Assembly: GCA_004151065.3 (NCBI GenBank)
Contig: NWUY0300006643.1
Span: forward strand, 43,924-64,355
Source: Larix sibirica
Lineage: Eukaryota > Streptophyta > Pinopsida > Pinales > Pinaceae
Length of the DNA: 20,432 nucleotides
Direction: 5' to 3'
Below are positions 1 through 10,546 of the stretch, one piece after another (position 1 is the stretch's first letter; each line of letters starts with the position of its first letter). The notes beneath the pieces were generated by a model. That model had not been told where the DNA came from and did no database searches. It saw only the letters and a program-made list of their open reading frames with translations. The position numbers and the translations under genes are program-made.

Positions 1-460
1 TTTCTATTAATATTTTATACCCAGATTTATCTTGCAAATTTGAAATTAATAACATAAATACACTGATATAATAACAATACCTTGCAACGGAAAACACAGA
101 AAACCACAACCATAACACAAGTATTTTACCCTAGAAAACCCTAAAGGGGAAAAACCAACAAAGCATTTGTCTTTATTATTCATTTACTCAAAGAGAATTT
201 TACACAGAAATTATAGCAGTATGGAACTTACAAGTCAGCTCCTCATGCACTTGGAAAATCCACTCTGGTAAGGAATCAACAACTTCCTCTCGAGATCTTG
301 ACCACCTACAATCTTTCTCTCTTCGGTCAATAAGACCCTCACTTTCTCAATTGGGAGAATTTCTCTCTCAAGACCTAATCCTCTCGCTCTTCACTTGAAA
401 AAATCTCTAGACCCGAGCCTCTCGCTCTTCACTTGAGAAAAAATCTTTCTCAAGTACTAC
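1..460 (-). other. Flank outside the gypsy element, possibly a copia-type LTR piece
   Basis: No reading frame of note is present. Read on the minus strand, the segment has an AATAAA-like stretch followed by T-rich, GGTTTT-rich sequence, reminiscent of the R/U5 part of plant copia LTRs. This is an impression of style only; no terminal TG/CA, primer site or second copy is visible. It ends where homology between the two gypsy LTRs begins, so it is probably the DNA into which the gypsy element inserted. It could equally be unrelated intergenic sequence. Confidence 0.3.
380..446. repeat. Short tandem duplication, two copies
   Basis: The string CCTCTCGCTCTTCACTTGA followed by an A-rich run and ATCT occurs at 380-405 and again at 418-446, offset by 38 bases. 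The second copy carries an extra G and A. It lies just outside the left gypsy LTR and is absent next to the right LTR, so it belongs to the flank and not to the element. Confidence 0.8.
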
Positions 461-3024
461 TATCACACAATCACTAACTTCCTCTAAAGGTATCCTATCC
501 AGGATGGTAGAGGTGTTGGCATCTAGGCAAGTGACACTTCAAGTACCAAGTCCACCACTCTCAAATTAGTTGTCACTCCGAACAAGGAACTTGTCACTTC
601 AAGCCAACTGTAAAAGAAAGATAAGGGGGAGACCCGTGTTAGCCAATGACGGCAAACTACCAAAGACAAGACACACAACCGAAATATAAACCAGGGCAAG
701 CAGAAGTATCTTGGATTGGTGACCCTAGACCACAAAAGTCCACTACAGAGTGATGATTTATCAACAAAATGAGAGAATAAAAGAATATATCATATCTAAA
801 ATATAAGTTTGTTATGCAAGATTCAATAGTGGACAGATATAACACAAGTCTAGGGTGAAATTGGTGATAGGTGTGGATGATTAACATTCTTCCCTAGGGG
901 GAAATTAGCTCTACAAATCAAAGATATCTAAGGAAAAAAATTATAAGGCTTTAGGGGTTATCCTAACACTTCAAAAATGCTTGGGAAAGTGATTGGACAA
1001 GTAATGAACAGCCACAGGCAAAAGAAACAAGTCACATGCACTCAAAACTAGCAGTCACCAAGCAAAGGGTGTGCTCTTCAGAACAGGCCAACGCCTTATC
1101 CTAGGGAATATGGAGTCAAACAAGCAAGAAAAACAGTCCCTAAGGGTTTTAGACCTAGCATAAAAATACCCAAATGTTGGTTTTAATTAATTTTAAGAGA
1201 AAGACTTGCCGACAATTTTAATGGTGTTCAAATGAGTGTAATTTTGAGCTAACTGGTGGAATGGAAAAATAACAAGAGAAATATTTGGTGTACTTACTTG
1301 GTTCTTGAAGACAACTGTTGATTATTTGACAATCTACCCCCACAAAGATCAACTAGGAGAATTTCCCGGAGCCTCAGATTGTTCCCAAAATGCCCAATTG
1401 GTCAAGTGCACCCTTCCCTACTAAGAAAAACAACATAAATTAATTTGTTGCCAAGAAAAGAGAGTTGGAACATACAAAGAAATGCCAATACATATTCAGA
1501 TAAAAAGACACAAAATAATCTCGGCTTTCCAACAAGTTCAAGAGAGGGAAAGAGAGACAAATCCAATAATGTGCCCTCTCCAAAAATGTTGTCCCTGTAT
1601 GTTAGCAAAAATCACCACAAATAATGCTAAAGTAAACCATCAAATTCTCTCTTAGTGCAATAGAAAGGTAGCATGCAATCAAAATATCAACATAAGGCAC
1701 CAAAGAACGCAAATTGTATGCTACAAGTTTCTTCTCTATTCACTTCTCCAAAGAGCTAAGAGTCTCTAATAATGAGTTGAATCTCTCTTAAATAGAGAGA
1801 CCAAGTACAAAATCCATATCCCAAAGGAACCAAGGATTGAGATTAAATCATCTAGTTCAAATCCAATGGCTGAGATGTCTCTTTAAATTACATTACAGTT
1901 GCATAGCCAAAGAGTGGGCCAAATTTTCCCAAGTGTGCCCCTCTCTAGTGAGATAACATGATATACAAGTGAGAAACATGAGTGGGGTCACTAAGGGGGT
2001 GTCTCTAGTCCATTTTAGCCCCCTAGGCCCCATTACAATTGATAGATACATCAATCATAACCATACATAGGAGCTGGAACAAGAAAGTGCGCCACCCATG
2101 AGCCAAGTGCGCCCCCTCTAGGTGAAGGGAGACATGCAGACCCCATCTCAAGTGCTAACCTCATAACATAAGGTCCAAAAACATATTATAATCATCCCAT
2201 GTCATTAGCAGTCCCCACATTAGCCACTTTGATAATTTTACTTAGTCCATGGTTGTTTTAATTTATTTAATTATGCTGGTATATATGGTTGAAGTTGTAA
2301 TATGCTAAAATATGCCATTTCATTTGCCCAAAACTTCGAACCAACTGTGCCAATGAGATCAGAGACCTAAAATCCACTAATAATGGTCACAAGAACCAAA
2401 GGAATCCATCAAATATCCACTGTATATCCCAATCCATGTTCAAACCATTAAAATAGGGCCCTGATAACCAATAATAATTAAAAATATCTCGAACCAAAGT
2501 GTATTATGTCCAACTGATTCAGGGATTCATGTATGGGACCCCAATGGATGTCAAAAAACAAAATAGCAACTCCGGATCCAAATTTTCCCAGGACCCTGTA
2601 TTTGGCTTAGTCAAACAGGCTTGACCAAGTCAAACTGGTCAAAATAATGGCAAGAGCTGAAAAATGTAAGTCCTTGTATGCACCATAAGATGAAATATGC
2701 TCCCATATTTATATTAAAGTACTAACTAAAACAATAAGCAATAGGCTATGGTGATCAATCATAAAACATTACATAAAACAGGCCTAAGTCAGGGTGGGCA
2801 CATCACCTTTTCATGAAGCCTCAAAGATATGCACATTTATACACTTGATAAAATTGCTAGCCATGGGTGAGGTGGATAAAACAAGGTTTAAGGATAGTAG
2901 GGAGTGACTGGGACTTTGATAATGTGACCCTTTGGATAAGCATGGGAAACAGGGGACCATAGTGACATATGCAAACTAGAGAAAAATAGGGGGGAGGTGT
3001 CTCACAAATGGAATAAAGTGCTTG
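461..3024 (-). repeat. Left long terminal repeat (3' LTR of the minus-strand gypsy element)
   Basis: This segment aligns collinearly with 17869-20432; both are 2564 bases long over the part visible in the window. Spot comparison at the two ends gives roughly 90-93% identity by eye. Homology starts at the shared TATCAYACAATCA near 461, and the sequence to its left (1-460) has no counterpart in the right copy. The alignment stops at 3024 only because the right copy reaches the window end, so the true LTR is longer. It has no coding capacity; short hydrophobic frames in it are pyrimidine-rich artefacts. It contains repeated AGTGYGCCCC motifs around 1931-2120 that are shared by the other LTR. Confidence 0.88.
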
Positions 3025-4230
3025 GGAAACCACCACTAGTCTCTAACATGCAACCTGCAACTCACATCCAAGCCTGACTCCAGCTCCGTGAGGATCTTTT
3101 CTAGAACCACTGTGTCAAGTACACATGTGACTATAATGTGTTGAGGTTCTAGGGGACACTTAGAATTAGTTGTCCCTTGCTCCATCTCACATCAATTCCC
3201 ATTTTGGGACTCCGTGAGATATAACCATTACATTTATTTCTCATGTGGCCAATCAGTCATTTTGATTTGTCATTTGGTACTCATCTACATGGCCCTTTTC
3301 ATTTCATTTCATGTTAGCCTTTTTGCCTTGGTTTCACTTTCTTTAGCCCTTTTTAGCTTCATTACATTTCTTTGGATAGGAAAATTGTACTCATGTGCAT
3401 GTAATGGTGGCAGGATTGCAAGCTTCAAGGAAAAATGGGGAACATCTCGATGAACTACGCAGCCCTATATTGCACCACCACATCGGGGTAACCGACAGAA
3501 GTGGATCCCATGTTTGAAAGTTCAGACACAAACTCCAGAGCTGAGATGCAAAACAACATGGAATCCAGTGTACATAGAGGTCACAGGGGGGGAAGTCCTC
3601 AAAGTCACCTATCTCGGTATCTTTTCAAGGTGAGGATCCAATATGGAAGAGTCAGATGGGTGGAGACAACGACAAGTGATTCCAAAGCTAGTAATAATGG
3701 GGAGAATGGGGCCAAGTCTATACCACAACTGTGGAAGTAACCGATGTGCATAAATAAGAGCCTTGCATTCAAGGCAATATGAAAACACTTACTATAAGCC
3801 AACATGAACCACTCAACAAAAATACCAGATCACCAAGCAAGCCACTGCATGCTAAGTCAGGCTACTAATATAAATAAGCAAGCTAATACATAACATCCAT
3901 GTGCAATCAATAATATACCTTCTCTGCTAAGTGAATCTAGAAAATGACCTCTGACATGCATGGGAAAGGGAAAGGCATACCAACACTAAACTCTACTGCT
4001 CTAAGTAACCATGACTAAGCAAAACATCTCCATGGGTTCATGTGGGGAACAACTATGACAAGGGATCCTTGAGGATGCTTTACAGTACTTTGGCTAGCTC
4101 TCAAAAATATAATTCACCATCACTGATCATGACTCTGTGGCTCTGCTCAACTCATATATCAACTGGCTTAAGGTCTTTGACAATGAATCTGAATCATGGT
4201 AGCTCCAGCTAACATGGATGTGATAACAAG
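3025..4230. other. Gene-free stretch: rest of left LTR and/or gypsy 3' untranslated region
   Basis: I see no recognisable protein in either direction. Frames at 3214-3453 and 3501-3740 are open but match no family I know; the first is simply a T-rich tract read as hydrophobic residues. Because the right LTR is cut off by the window end, it is not possible to say where in this stretch the left LTR stops. No convincing polypurine tract followed by TG stands out on the minus strand. An imperfect hairpin (ATCTCAC near 3185 with GTGAGAT near 3212) is the only structure noted. Confidence 0.5.
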
Positions 4231-4293
4231 AAGAATTTTTAAATCCGGGAATCCCTCGTGTCTGCAACTCGATTTGTTTGATTTTGCTAGGGT

Positions 4294-5725
4294 TTGGTAC
4301 CAATGGAGAACCCTGGAGGGGGCAGTTCCCCCTCCTCCTTGCGTCGGTCGGATATCCCACCCTCACAATCGACGACGTTGTCCAATGAAGTCCCTCGGGG
4401 CAACGACCCAAGTGAGCACAATATCTCCAACTCCATATCCGGTTTTGCGAAAACTCAAGGGGGTTGCCTCCCCAGAGCCATATCTATCCCCTCTCTTCGG
4501 ATCAGATCTGAGAACCTTAGGGAAAGGGTAGAACTATGGAAAGAAAAATCCCTAATTGGGAAGTTCATTGGCATCTGTCCAAAAGAAAAATATATTATCA
4601 GATGGATCAAGACTACATGGAACCCCAAAGGCCACTATGATCTGCATTTTGGGGCTAAGGGTTTTTTCACTATAGTGGTTTTCAATCAAGAAGACAGAGA
4701 CCAGGTGCTAGAAGGAGGACCTTACTTCTTCTTTTCTGCAGGTCTCTACCTCTTCCCATGGAAGGAAAGATTCAACCCTGATAAATAAGACTTGAGCATA
4801 GCCCCCTTTTGGATCTGGCTGTATTCCCTACCCTACGAATACTGGGAGCCAGAGATCTTAGAATATATCTGCAACACACTGGGCAAATTCGTTAAAGTCT
4901 CCTCGCAAACCCTACAAAGAAGATACACATCCTTTTCTCAGATCAGTGTTTACATGGATCTAGCACAAGATCTCCCCGATGCTATTAATTTGACCTGGGA
5001 AGATGAAGATTGGAATCAACCGATAGATTATGAGCACCTACCCTTTCAATGTCGCAAATGCCATGTATATGGCCATCTCAATAGGGATTGTCCACAAAAT
5101 AGTAAAATCCCCACCTCTCCTTCGGCAACCCAAGAGAAGGATGGTAAACCGACTGAGGAGGGTTTTACCCAAGTCACCCGCAAAAGATCAGGGAGACTCT
5201 CGAATACCCAACAGTAGCAAGAACAACCCAAAGCGAAGATCTCGCCCCACCCAAACCGGTTTGAGACTCTGAACTCTATGGGGGAAACCATGGAAGATCT
5301 AGGGAACCAGAAAAAAAGGAAAAGCTCCAGTTCAGGAAGCTGATCACAGTGGCCCTGAAGTCCTAGAAGAATTCACATAATCTATGGAAGAAGATCTCCT
5401 TGAGGAAGTAGAGGAAATGGACCTGGGAGAATTGGATCTGGATGATATCGAAAAGGAATGCGACAAAAAAGGAAAAGGATACGTTTCGCGGAGACAACTG
5501 GAACTTCTGCAGGAGGCTATTCTCAAATCCAAGGTTAAACCATTCCTAGGTATAGCTAAAGATATACGAAAAGGGAACAAAAGGAAACAACCCGAAGAGG
5601 GTGATAAAAGAGGGCGCAAAACCAACAGATAGCGGATATCGGAGATAGGGACAAAACTCATTGAGTCAGGGCAGTATCCCACCATCAAGGTTGCCCTCTC
5701 AAAAGTTGTCAAAGGTTACCAATGA
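4294..5725 (+). pseudogene. LINE ORF1 (RNA-binding, DUF4283-like and CCHC zinc knuckle), broken
   Basis: In LINEs, ORF1 binds the element RNA to form the ribonucleoprotein. Translation could start at ATG 4294 or, in a better context, ATG 4303. After a Ser/Pro-rich leader, about 4540-4900 resembles DUF4283 (LIGKFIG, EGGPYFFF, then WIWLYSLPYEYWEP). A CX2CX4HX4C knuckle, CRKCHVYGHLNRDC, lies at 5050-5091. The tail is basic and then acidic (5384-5470), followed by a Lys/Arg-rich stretch. The frame is interrupted by stops at 4786, 5215, 5378 and 5630, and by a shift from frame 1 to frame 2 near 5338. Reading through these, the frame ends with TGA at 5723-5725, overlapping the ORF2 start ATG at 5722. 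The 5215 stop sits in a Gln-rich stretch and may be CAG changed to TAG. Confidence 0.85.
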
Positions 5726-6430
5726 AAATCATCATATGGAATATACGCGGAGTGAATCATCCGCGTAAAATAAAAACTCTGAAAAATAAGAACGGGATGG
5801 AGAAACCAGACATTGTTTTTCTCCAAGAAACAAATTGTGGAATGGAAAAGATGTAGGAAATAGGAAACGGGTATGGCAAGACTGTAAAACTATGGCGATC
5901 GAAGCTCGAGGCTCAGCAGGACGGATTGCGATCTTATAGAGATCGGATGAGATTGAACTCTCCAATTTCTGGGGTACCCGTTTTTCTCTTTCTGTGGATT
6001 TCAAGCTCACAGATACCAGGCTGAAAGGAGTAATATCAAATGTCTACGATCCAAGTATATTCCCCCATAAGGTGGCCTTTTTGGACTCTTTATCCTGGAT
6101 GGCTAACTAGATCGGGACTAAACATTGGATCAAAGGGGGATACTTCAATATGATCACATCCCTTGAGTAAAAGAAAAGGGAGAGAAGTGTTATGGGACCA
6201 ACCAATGAAGCCTTCAATGACTTCATCGCATCCAGTAAGTTGGTTGATCTTGAAACTAGAAACGGTTGGTTTACATGGAGAAACAGACGGGGGGGTGACC
6301 ACCATGTGGCTAGTAGGCTTGATAGATTCCTAATCTCTGAGGATATTGCTACTATTGGAGGAGACTTATCCACCTCCGTCCTTCCCTCTGCAAGCTCTGA
6401 TCATTGGCCAATCAGCCTCCTTTGGGACTG
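5722..6430 (+). other. APE-type endonuclease domain of LINE ORF2
   Basis: This domain nicks the target DNA. Visible motifs are WNIRG at the start, FLQET (the QE metal-binding position) near 5818, AIEARGSAGRIAIL near 5895, and SDHWPI at 6396-6413, whose Asp-His pair is the usual C-terminal catalytic pair. The motif normally read as GGDFN is GGYFN here: the codon at 6141-6143 is TAC, so a catalytic Asp is lost. The frame switches from 1 to 3 near 5860. Stops at 5854, 5937, 6108 and 6168 also interrupt it. At 5937 the context AIL-stop-RS suggests an original Trp. Confidence 0.85.
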
Positions 6431-6869
6431 GACTGGGTCTTGCGATCAGAAAGATTTACGCTTTGAACAATTTTGGATGGAACACAAAGACTTCAAATCT
6501 TTGGTCCATCAATGGTGGGAAGATCTCACTCCCCCAGAAGGGACAAGAATGTACCAATTCCAACAGAAGCTGAAGGATTTAAAAACCAAGATACAGATGT
6601 GGAATAGAGAAGAATTTGGGAACATTTTCCAAGACAAAAAGAGGCTCCAAGAACAAATGGAATACATACAAAGGGAGGGTATGAATAATGGATATAACGA
6701 AGATCTTAAAAAGCAAGAACAATCCATCCTAGATCAATTGACTGCTCGAGAGAAACAGGAGGAGATATTCTGGAGACAGAATCCCAGAACCAATGGTTAC
6801 AGGATGGAGAATGAAACACAAAATTCTTCCACCGCTCAGTGTGCCAAAACCGACAAAAGTCAAGGATAA

Positions 6870-8340
6870 ATAGAGTAAAGATGGAAGCGGTTCAATATGT
6901 GGAAACGAGAGAAGATCTGGAAGCTGAACTGTCACAATACTTTGGGAATATCATGTGGGAAGATCAACCTAATCACTCCAACCATATTGCCAAGATCACC
7001 CAACTCATTCCTCGCACTGTTTCAGCAGAACAAAATGATCTTCTGAAAAAACCAGTTACTCTTGAAGAATTTGAGGAAGCTCTCCAACAAATGGTTGAAG
7101 GTACGGCCCCTGGACCTGATGGTTTCACGACTTTCTTCTTCCATAATTTATGGGACATGCTCAAGCATGAGCATTGGCAAATTGTTGAAGACTCCCGCCA
7201 GAACAAAGGGGTGCTTCGGGATTTCAATGCTACCTTCCTTTCCCTCATCCCTAAAGCTGAAGGTGATGACACTCGAGGTAAATTCCGTCCCATTGCTCTT
7301 TGTAATGTTATTTATAAAGTCATCACCAAAGTCATAGCCAACAGATTGAAACCCATTCTCCCGAGCCTGATCGCTCTGGAGAAATCCAGCTTTGTGGAGG
7401 GGAGACAGATTTTGGACAGGGTTATTCTAGTTCATGAAGTCATTCACTCCCTCAAAATCACCAAAATCCCAGGGATGCTTCTAAAATTGGATATATCTAA
7501 ACCCCGTGACAAACTTAGCTAGAAATACATGAGGGAGATGCTCACGGCCTATGGAATTGATCAAGAATGGATTGATTGGATCATGCGCTTAACATATTCC
7601 ACTTTTTTCTCCATCCTCCTCAATGGTTCCCCGTCCAAGACTTTCTGCCCCTCCAGAGGTATTCGCCAAGATGACCCCCTATGTCCATTCCTCTCTATTT
7701 TAATGGCGGAAGGTCTGAGCAGGCTAATCAAATCTATGGTGATTAACAAGGATCTCAGAGGACTCAGTATCCACCCACATGCTGACAAGCAAACTCACCA
7801 GCAATTCGTGGATGACACGATGCTCATGGGACATGCTTCGGTCCAAGAATCCCGCTCCATCAAGAAGTGCCTCAATATCTTCTCCAAAGCTTCTGGTCTA
7901 GAGATCAATAAAGACAAGTCGCAAGTCTCCTTCTTTAACACCCCTAACGTTTCTAGAAGGAACATTCTCTGCATTCTTGGTTTCCAAGGAAGCCCCCTTC
8001 CGTCCAACTACCTCGGTGCCCCTCTGGCTGAAGGCGTCATCAACTGGATCTCCTAGAAGTACGTGCTGGATCATATGAGGAAAACATTGAGCAATTGGGT
8101 TCTCAGACCCCTTAACTTCCCCAGCCGCCTCACCCTCATCAAAGTTGTCCTTCAGGCCATGCCTATCTATCTTTTCTCTGTCATTGCTGCTCCAAAATAT
8201 GTGATCAAAGAAATTAGATCCATTAACTGGTCATTTCTAGGGGGGGGGATCTACTCAAAAGAAATGGGCCCTAGTGAGCTGGGAGAAAGTTTTCCAACCA
8301 AAACACCAAGGTGGATTAGGTCTCAGGGACCCATGACTAA
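6870..8340 (+). other. Non-LTR reverse transcriptase domain of LINE ORF2
   Basis: The RNA-dependent DNA polymerase is preceded by the KFFHRS box (about 6821-6838) and by GTAPGPDGFT, and followed by KFRPIALCNVIYK. Motif A is KLDIS with its Asp at 7490-7492. GIRQDDPL corresponds to the usual GIRQGDPL, with Gly changed to Asp. The catalytic box FVDD is at 7805-7816 and intact. The thumb-side motifs LSNW, PSRLTLIK and QAMPIYLFS follow. A shift occurs at the nine-G run 8240-8248, after which KKWALVSWEKV and GGLGLRDP continue in frame 3. Stops at 7520, 8054, 8334 and 8367 break it; three of these replace a Trp expected from the family. Confidence 0.9.
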
Positions 8341-8959
8341 ACAATGAGATCCTGGGCGCCAAAATCTAGTGGACCTCATAAGGGCTCAACTTTGGCACGC
8401 TAAATACGCCCCCGACAGGCCCAAGAAGGACCTCATAAGGTTCAATGAGGAAAAACAAGGCTCCCATATCTGGAAAACGGCTCATCAAAATAGAAACATC
8501 GTCCAAGATCACAGCTTCTGGGAAATTAGGGATGGAACCACAACTGATTTATGGGAGGATTCATGGCAACAATGTCCTAAACTTGCCTCAAATCCCCTCT
8601 CTCATGAATGCCTAGACTACTGCAAGGCTTTAAATCTCACAAAGGTGGCTCAATTCTGGAGACCTATAGAGGAGGGAGCCAATTCCAGGGACTGGCACCA
8701 ACGAGACTGGTGGCAACAAAGGTGCACCCCAGAGGGCGGTTCCCATATGGAAGAAATCCTTCACGAAAAATTTATAAAAAGTCAAAGGGACCTGGACAAA
8801 CTTCGATGGGGATACTCTACCAAAGGAAACTTCAACACCAAGGAATCTTATGATTTAAGGATAGGCAGAGTAGCAAGGCCAGATAGCGGAATATGGAAGA
8901 AGATTTGGATAAGAAATCCCTGGCCTAAAGTGGCATGCTTCGTCTAGATGGTTGTTTAT

Positions 8960-9100
8960 CGACATATCCTTACAGGTGAGAATCTCTGGAAACGAGGAAT
9001 AGTTGGCCCCTCTCAATGCCCCCTCTGCAGTTCCACTGAGGAATCCCTGAATCAAATCCTGGACTCATGCCATTTCCCTTCTCCCCTGTGGGATTATGGA
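8960..9100 (+). other. zf-RVT zinc-binding segment of LINE ORF2
   Basis: A CPLC pair (Cys codons at 9017 and 9026) is followed by a third Cys at 9068 in DSCHF. The arrangement matches the zf-RVT segment that follows RT in plant LINEs and reverse-transcriptase-like genes. The His ligand normally found between the second and third Cys appears to be Gln here (NQIL), so the zinc site is probably damaged. A TAG at 8945-8947, in VACFV-stop, precedes it where the family has Trp. Confidence 0.7.
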
Positions 9101-9489
9101 GCGGAACTTTTCCGGCGAACAAACAGACAACATGGCCCCCCCAACCAGACAATTAGAGCTTGGAACCCCAAACCTTTCAAAAAAAACATTGTCAATTCTG
9201 TGTGGGCTATGTTCCCTAGTTTTTTGATTTGGGAAATATGGAAGGAGAGAAATCAGAGAATCTTTCGTGATACCAAAACCTCCGCCCAAACTATCTGGGA
9301 CAAAGTTGTGAAGCATATTCAAGAAACGATCAAGAATACCCAATGGTCGGAACAGGATTGGGATGCAAATCCTCTAGAACTAAGAATTCTCCAATAGCTT
9401 GGCCTTAGGCAATCTAATCAAGGCTGGGTCCAAAAGAACCGAAAAATACCATCTTCTTCCAGTCCTAATCGTTGGTCTCCTCCCCCAGC

Positions 9490-9905
9490 AGGGTCTTTCA
9501 AGCTCAACTTTGATGGAGCATCTAAAGGAAATCTGGTAATTGCGGGTTATGGCCCATGGGCGAGTCTTTCGGAATGAAAATGGTCAAATTTTACATATCT
9601 ATCATGGTCATATTGGCCACGATACCAACAATGTTGTTGAAATCGAAGGCCTTCTTCAGGGTCCGAGGATTGCAATCCGGAACAGATGGGAACCTCTCCT
9701 TGTATAAGGCGACTCAAGGATGGTCATACACATGGCCAAAAAATTCCAATTGGGACACCACCCATCTAAAATCATTGACAGCTGGCGATTGGATTACAGG
9801 GTGGAGGAACTTGGGGAAATCCTTCACGACCTCCCGCAAATCCTTCATTCTATCAACCAAATCAGAAGGAACGGAAACAAGGTGGCAGATAGACTAGCAA
9901 ATGTT
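9490..9905 (+). other. Archaeal-type RNase H domain at the end of LINE ORF2
   Basis: This domain would remove the RNA strand from the RNA-DNA hybrid. All four catalytic acidic residues can be seen: Asp in LNFDGAS (9512-9514), Glu in EIEGLLQG (9645-9647), Asp in GDSRM (9711-9713) and Asp in VADRLA (9888-9890). The DGAS start and the spacing fit the archaeal-like RNase H reported at the C terminus of plant L1 ORF2. The reading frame shifts from 2 to 3 near 9555, and a TAA at 9705 lies just before GDSRM, probably replacing Glu. Confidence 0.85.
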
Positions 9906-9965
9906 GGGGAAAACCTCCCGCATAGACTGATAGAATGCCCCCTGTCTAATTTTGTGGACACAACC

Positions 9966-10193
9966 TGAGCCAGTCCCTGTGCCCAGCTGGCCAATCAAGA
10001 TGCCCAGTCCACAAGGCAACCTCATAATGAATCCTTCGTTGGATTTGACACAGGGGATATATCTCACGTGGCTAGCCTCGTATCTACCTTGCATCTTAAT
10101 TCCTCCACACCCGACAGAGGATTAAATCTCGAGAATGACACCCAGCTCCATCCGGAGCAGTTATCCAAAGTTGCATTCCTTAATGAATCCTAG
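9966..10193 (+). other. In-frame C-terminal extension of LINE ORF2 past a TGA
   Basis: After the RNase H, the frame meets TGA at 9966-9968 and then stays open for 74 more codons, to TAG 10191-10193. The translation is polar, rich in Ser, Asn, Gln and Asp (for example CAQLANQDAQSTRQPHNESF), and contains no domain I recognise. The bias suggests former coding sequence, with the TGA as a later nonsense change. A chance open frame cannot be excluded. Confidence 0.5.
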
Positions 10194-10546
10194 ATGCAGG
10201 ACTGTACTCACTCCTCGATCATTCATTGATGATGATTATTGAAAATGGTGGTCACCTGAGTGGATTGATTACTCCAGTACTTCAACCCAATGGGGAGTAT
10301 GACGTTATGATGATGATACTCATTGAAAATCAATGAAAAAGAATTATAAAAATGGACGTGTTGCTATTTCGGCACTCCATGCTAATTTATGTGCCTCCTT
10401 CTCTTCAATTTCAGCTTTTCTTCGACCTTTTGTGGCTTACCTTGTGGCCTTTTCACTGTCTCTTTCCTCTCTCTCCCCAACCATCCTTCCCTTCACAACC
10501 TCATTCCTTGCACATTCCTCCCTTTTCCTGCATCTTTTCCCTAAGA
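10194..10546 (+). other. Non-coding spacer between ORF2 and a downstream frame
   Basis: The stretch has two related blocks, ATTGATGATGATTATTGAAAAT at 10225-10246 and a similar ATGATGATGATACTCATTGAAAAT within 10305-10330. It then becomes pyrimidine-rich from about 10430 (TCTCTTTCCTCTCTCTCCCC), ending at the ATG at 10547. The CT-rich run resembles a plant 5' leader. Hydrophobic frames across it are by-products of this composition. Confidence 0.45.

Larger units (their letters stand above)
5722..10193 (+). pseudogene. LINE ORF2 (endonuclease, reverse transcriptase, zf-RVT, archaeal-type RNase H), broken
   Basis: ORF2 nicks target DNA and copies the element RNA into it by target-primed reverse transcription. 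It opens with MKIIIWNIRGVN, the usual start of an APE endonuclease, and the domains follow in the expected order over about 1490 codons. Frameshifts lie near 5860, 6785, 8240-8248 (nine-G run), 8375 and 9555. Stops include 5854, 5937, 6108, 6168, 6812, 7520, 8054, 8334, 8367, 8945, 9395, 9705 and 9966. After the 9966 TGA the same frame stays open to TAG 10191-10193, suggesting the original protein extended beyond the RNase H. The start overlaps the end of ORF1 by ATGA. The product is certainly non-functional. Confidence 0.9.

Noticed and set aside
523-1608. Minus-strand frames inside the LTRs (also 17892-18086 and 18815-19024) as conserved proteins
   Set aside because: They recur only because the two LTRs are copies. 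Stops and indels differ between copies, and no motif is present.
3214-3740. Two open frames (3214-3453 and 3501-3740) as possible small genes
   Set aside because: The first is a pyrimidine-rich tract read as hydrophobic residues. The second has no recognisable motif, start context or repeat of coding bias.
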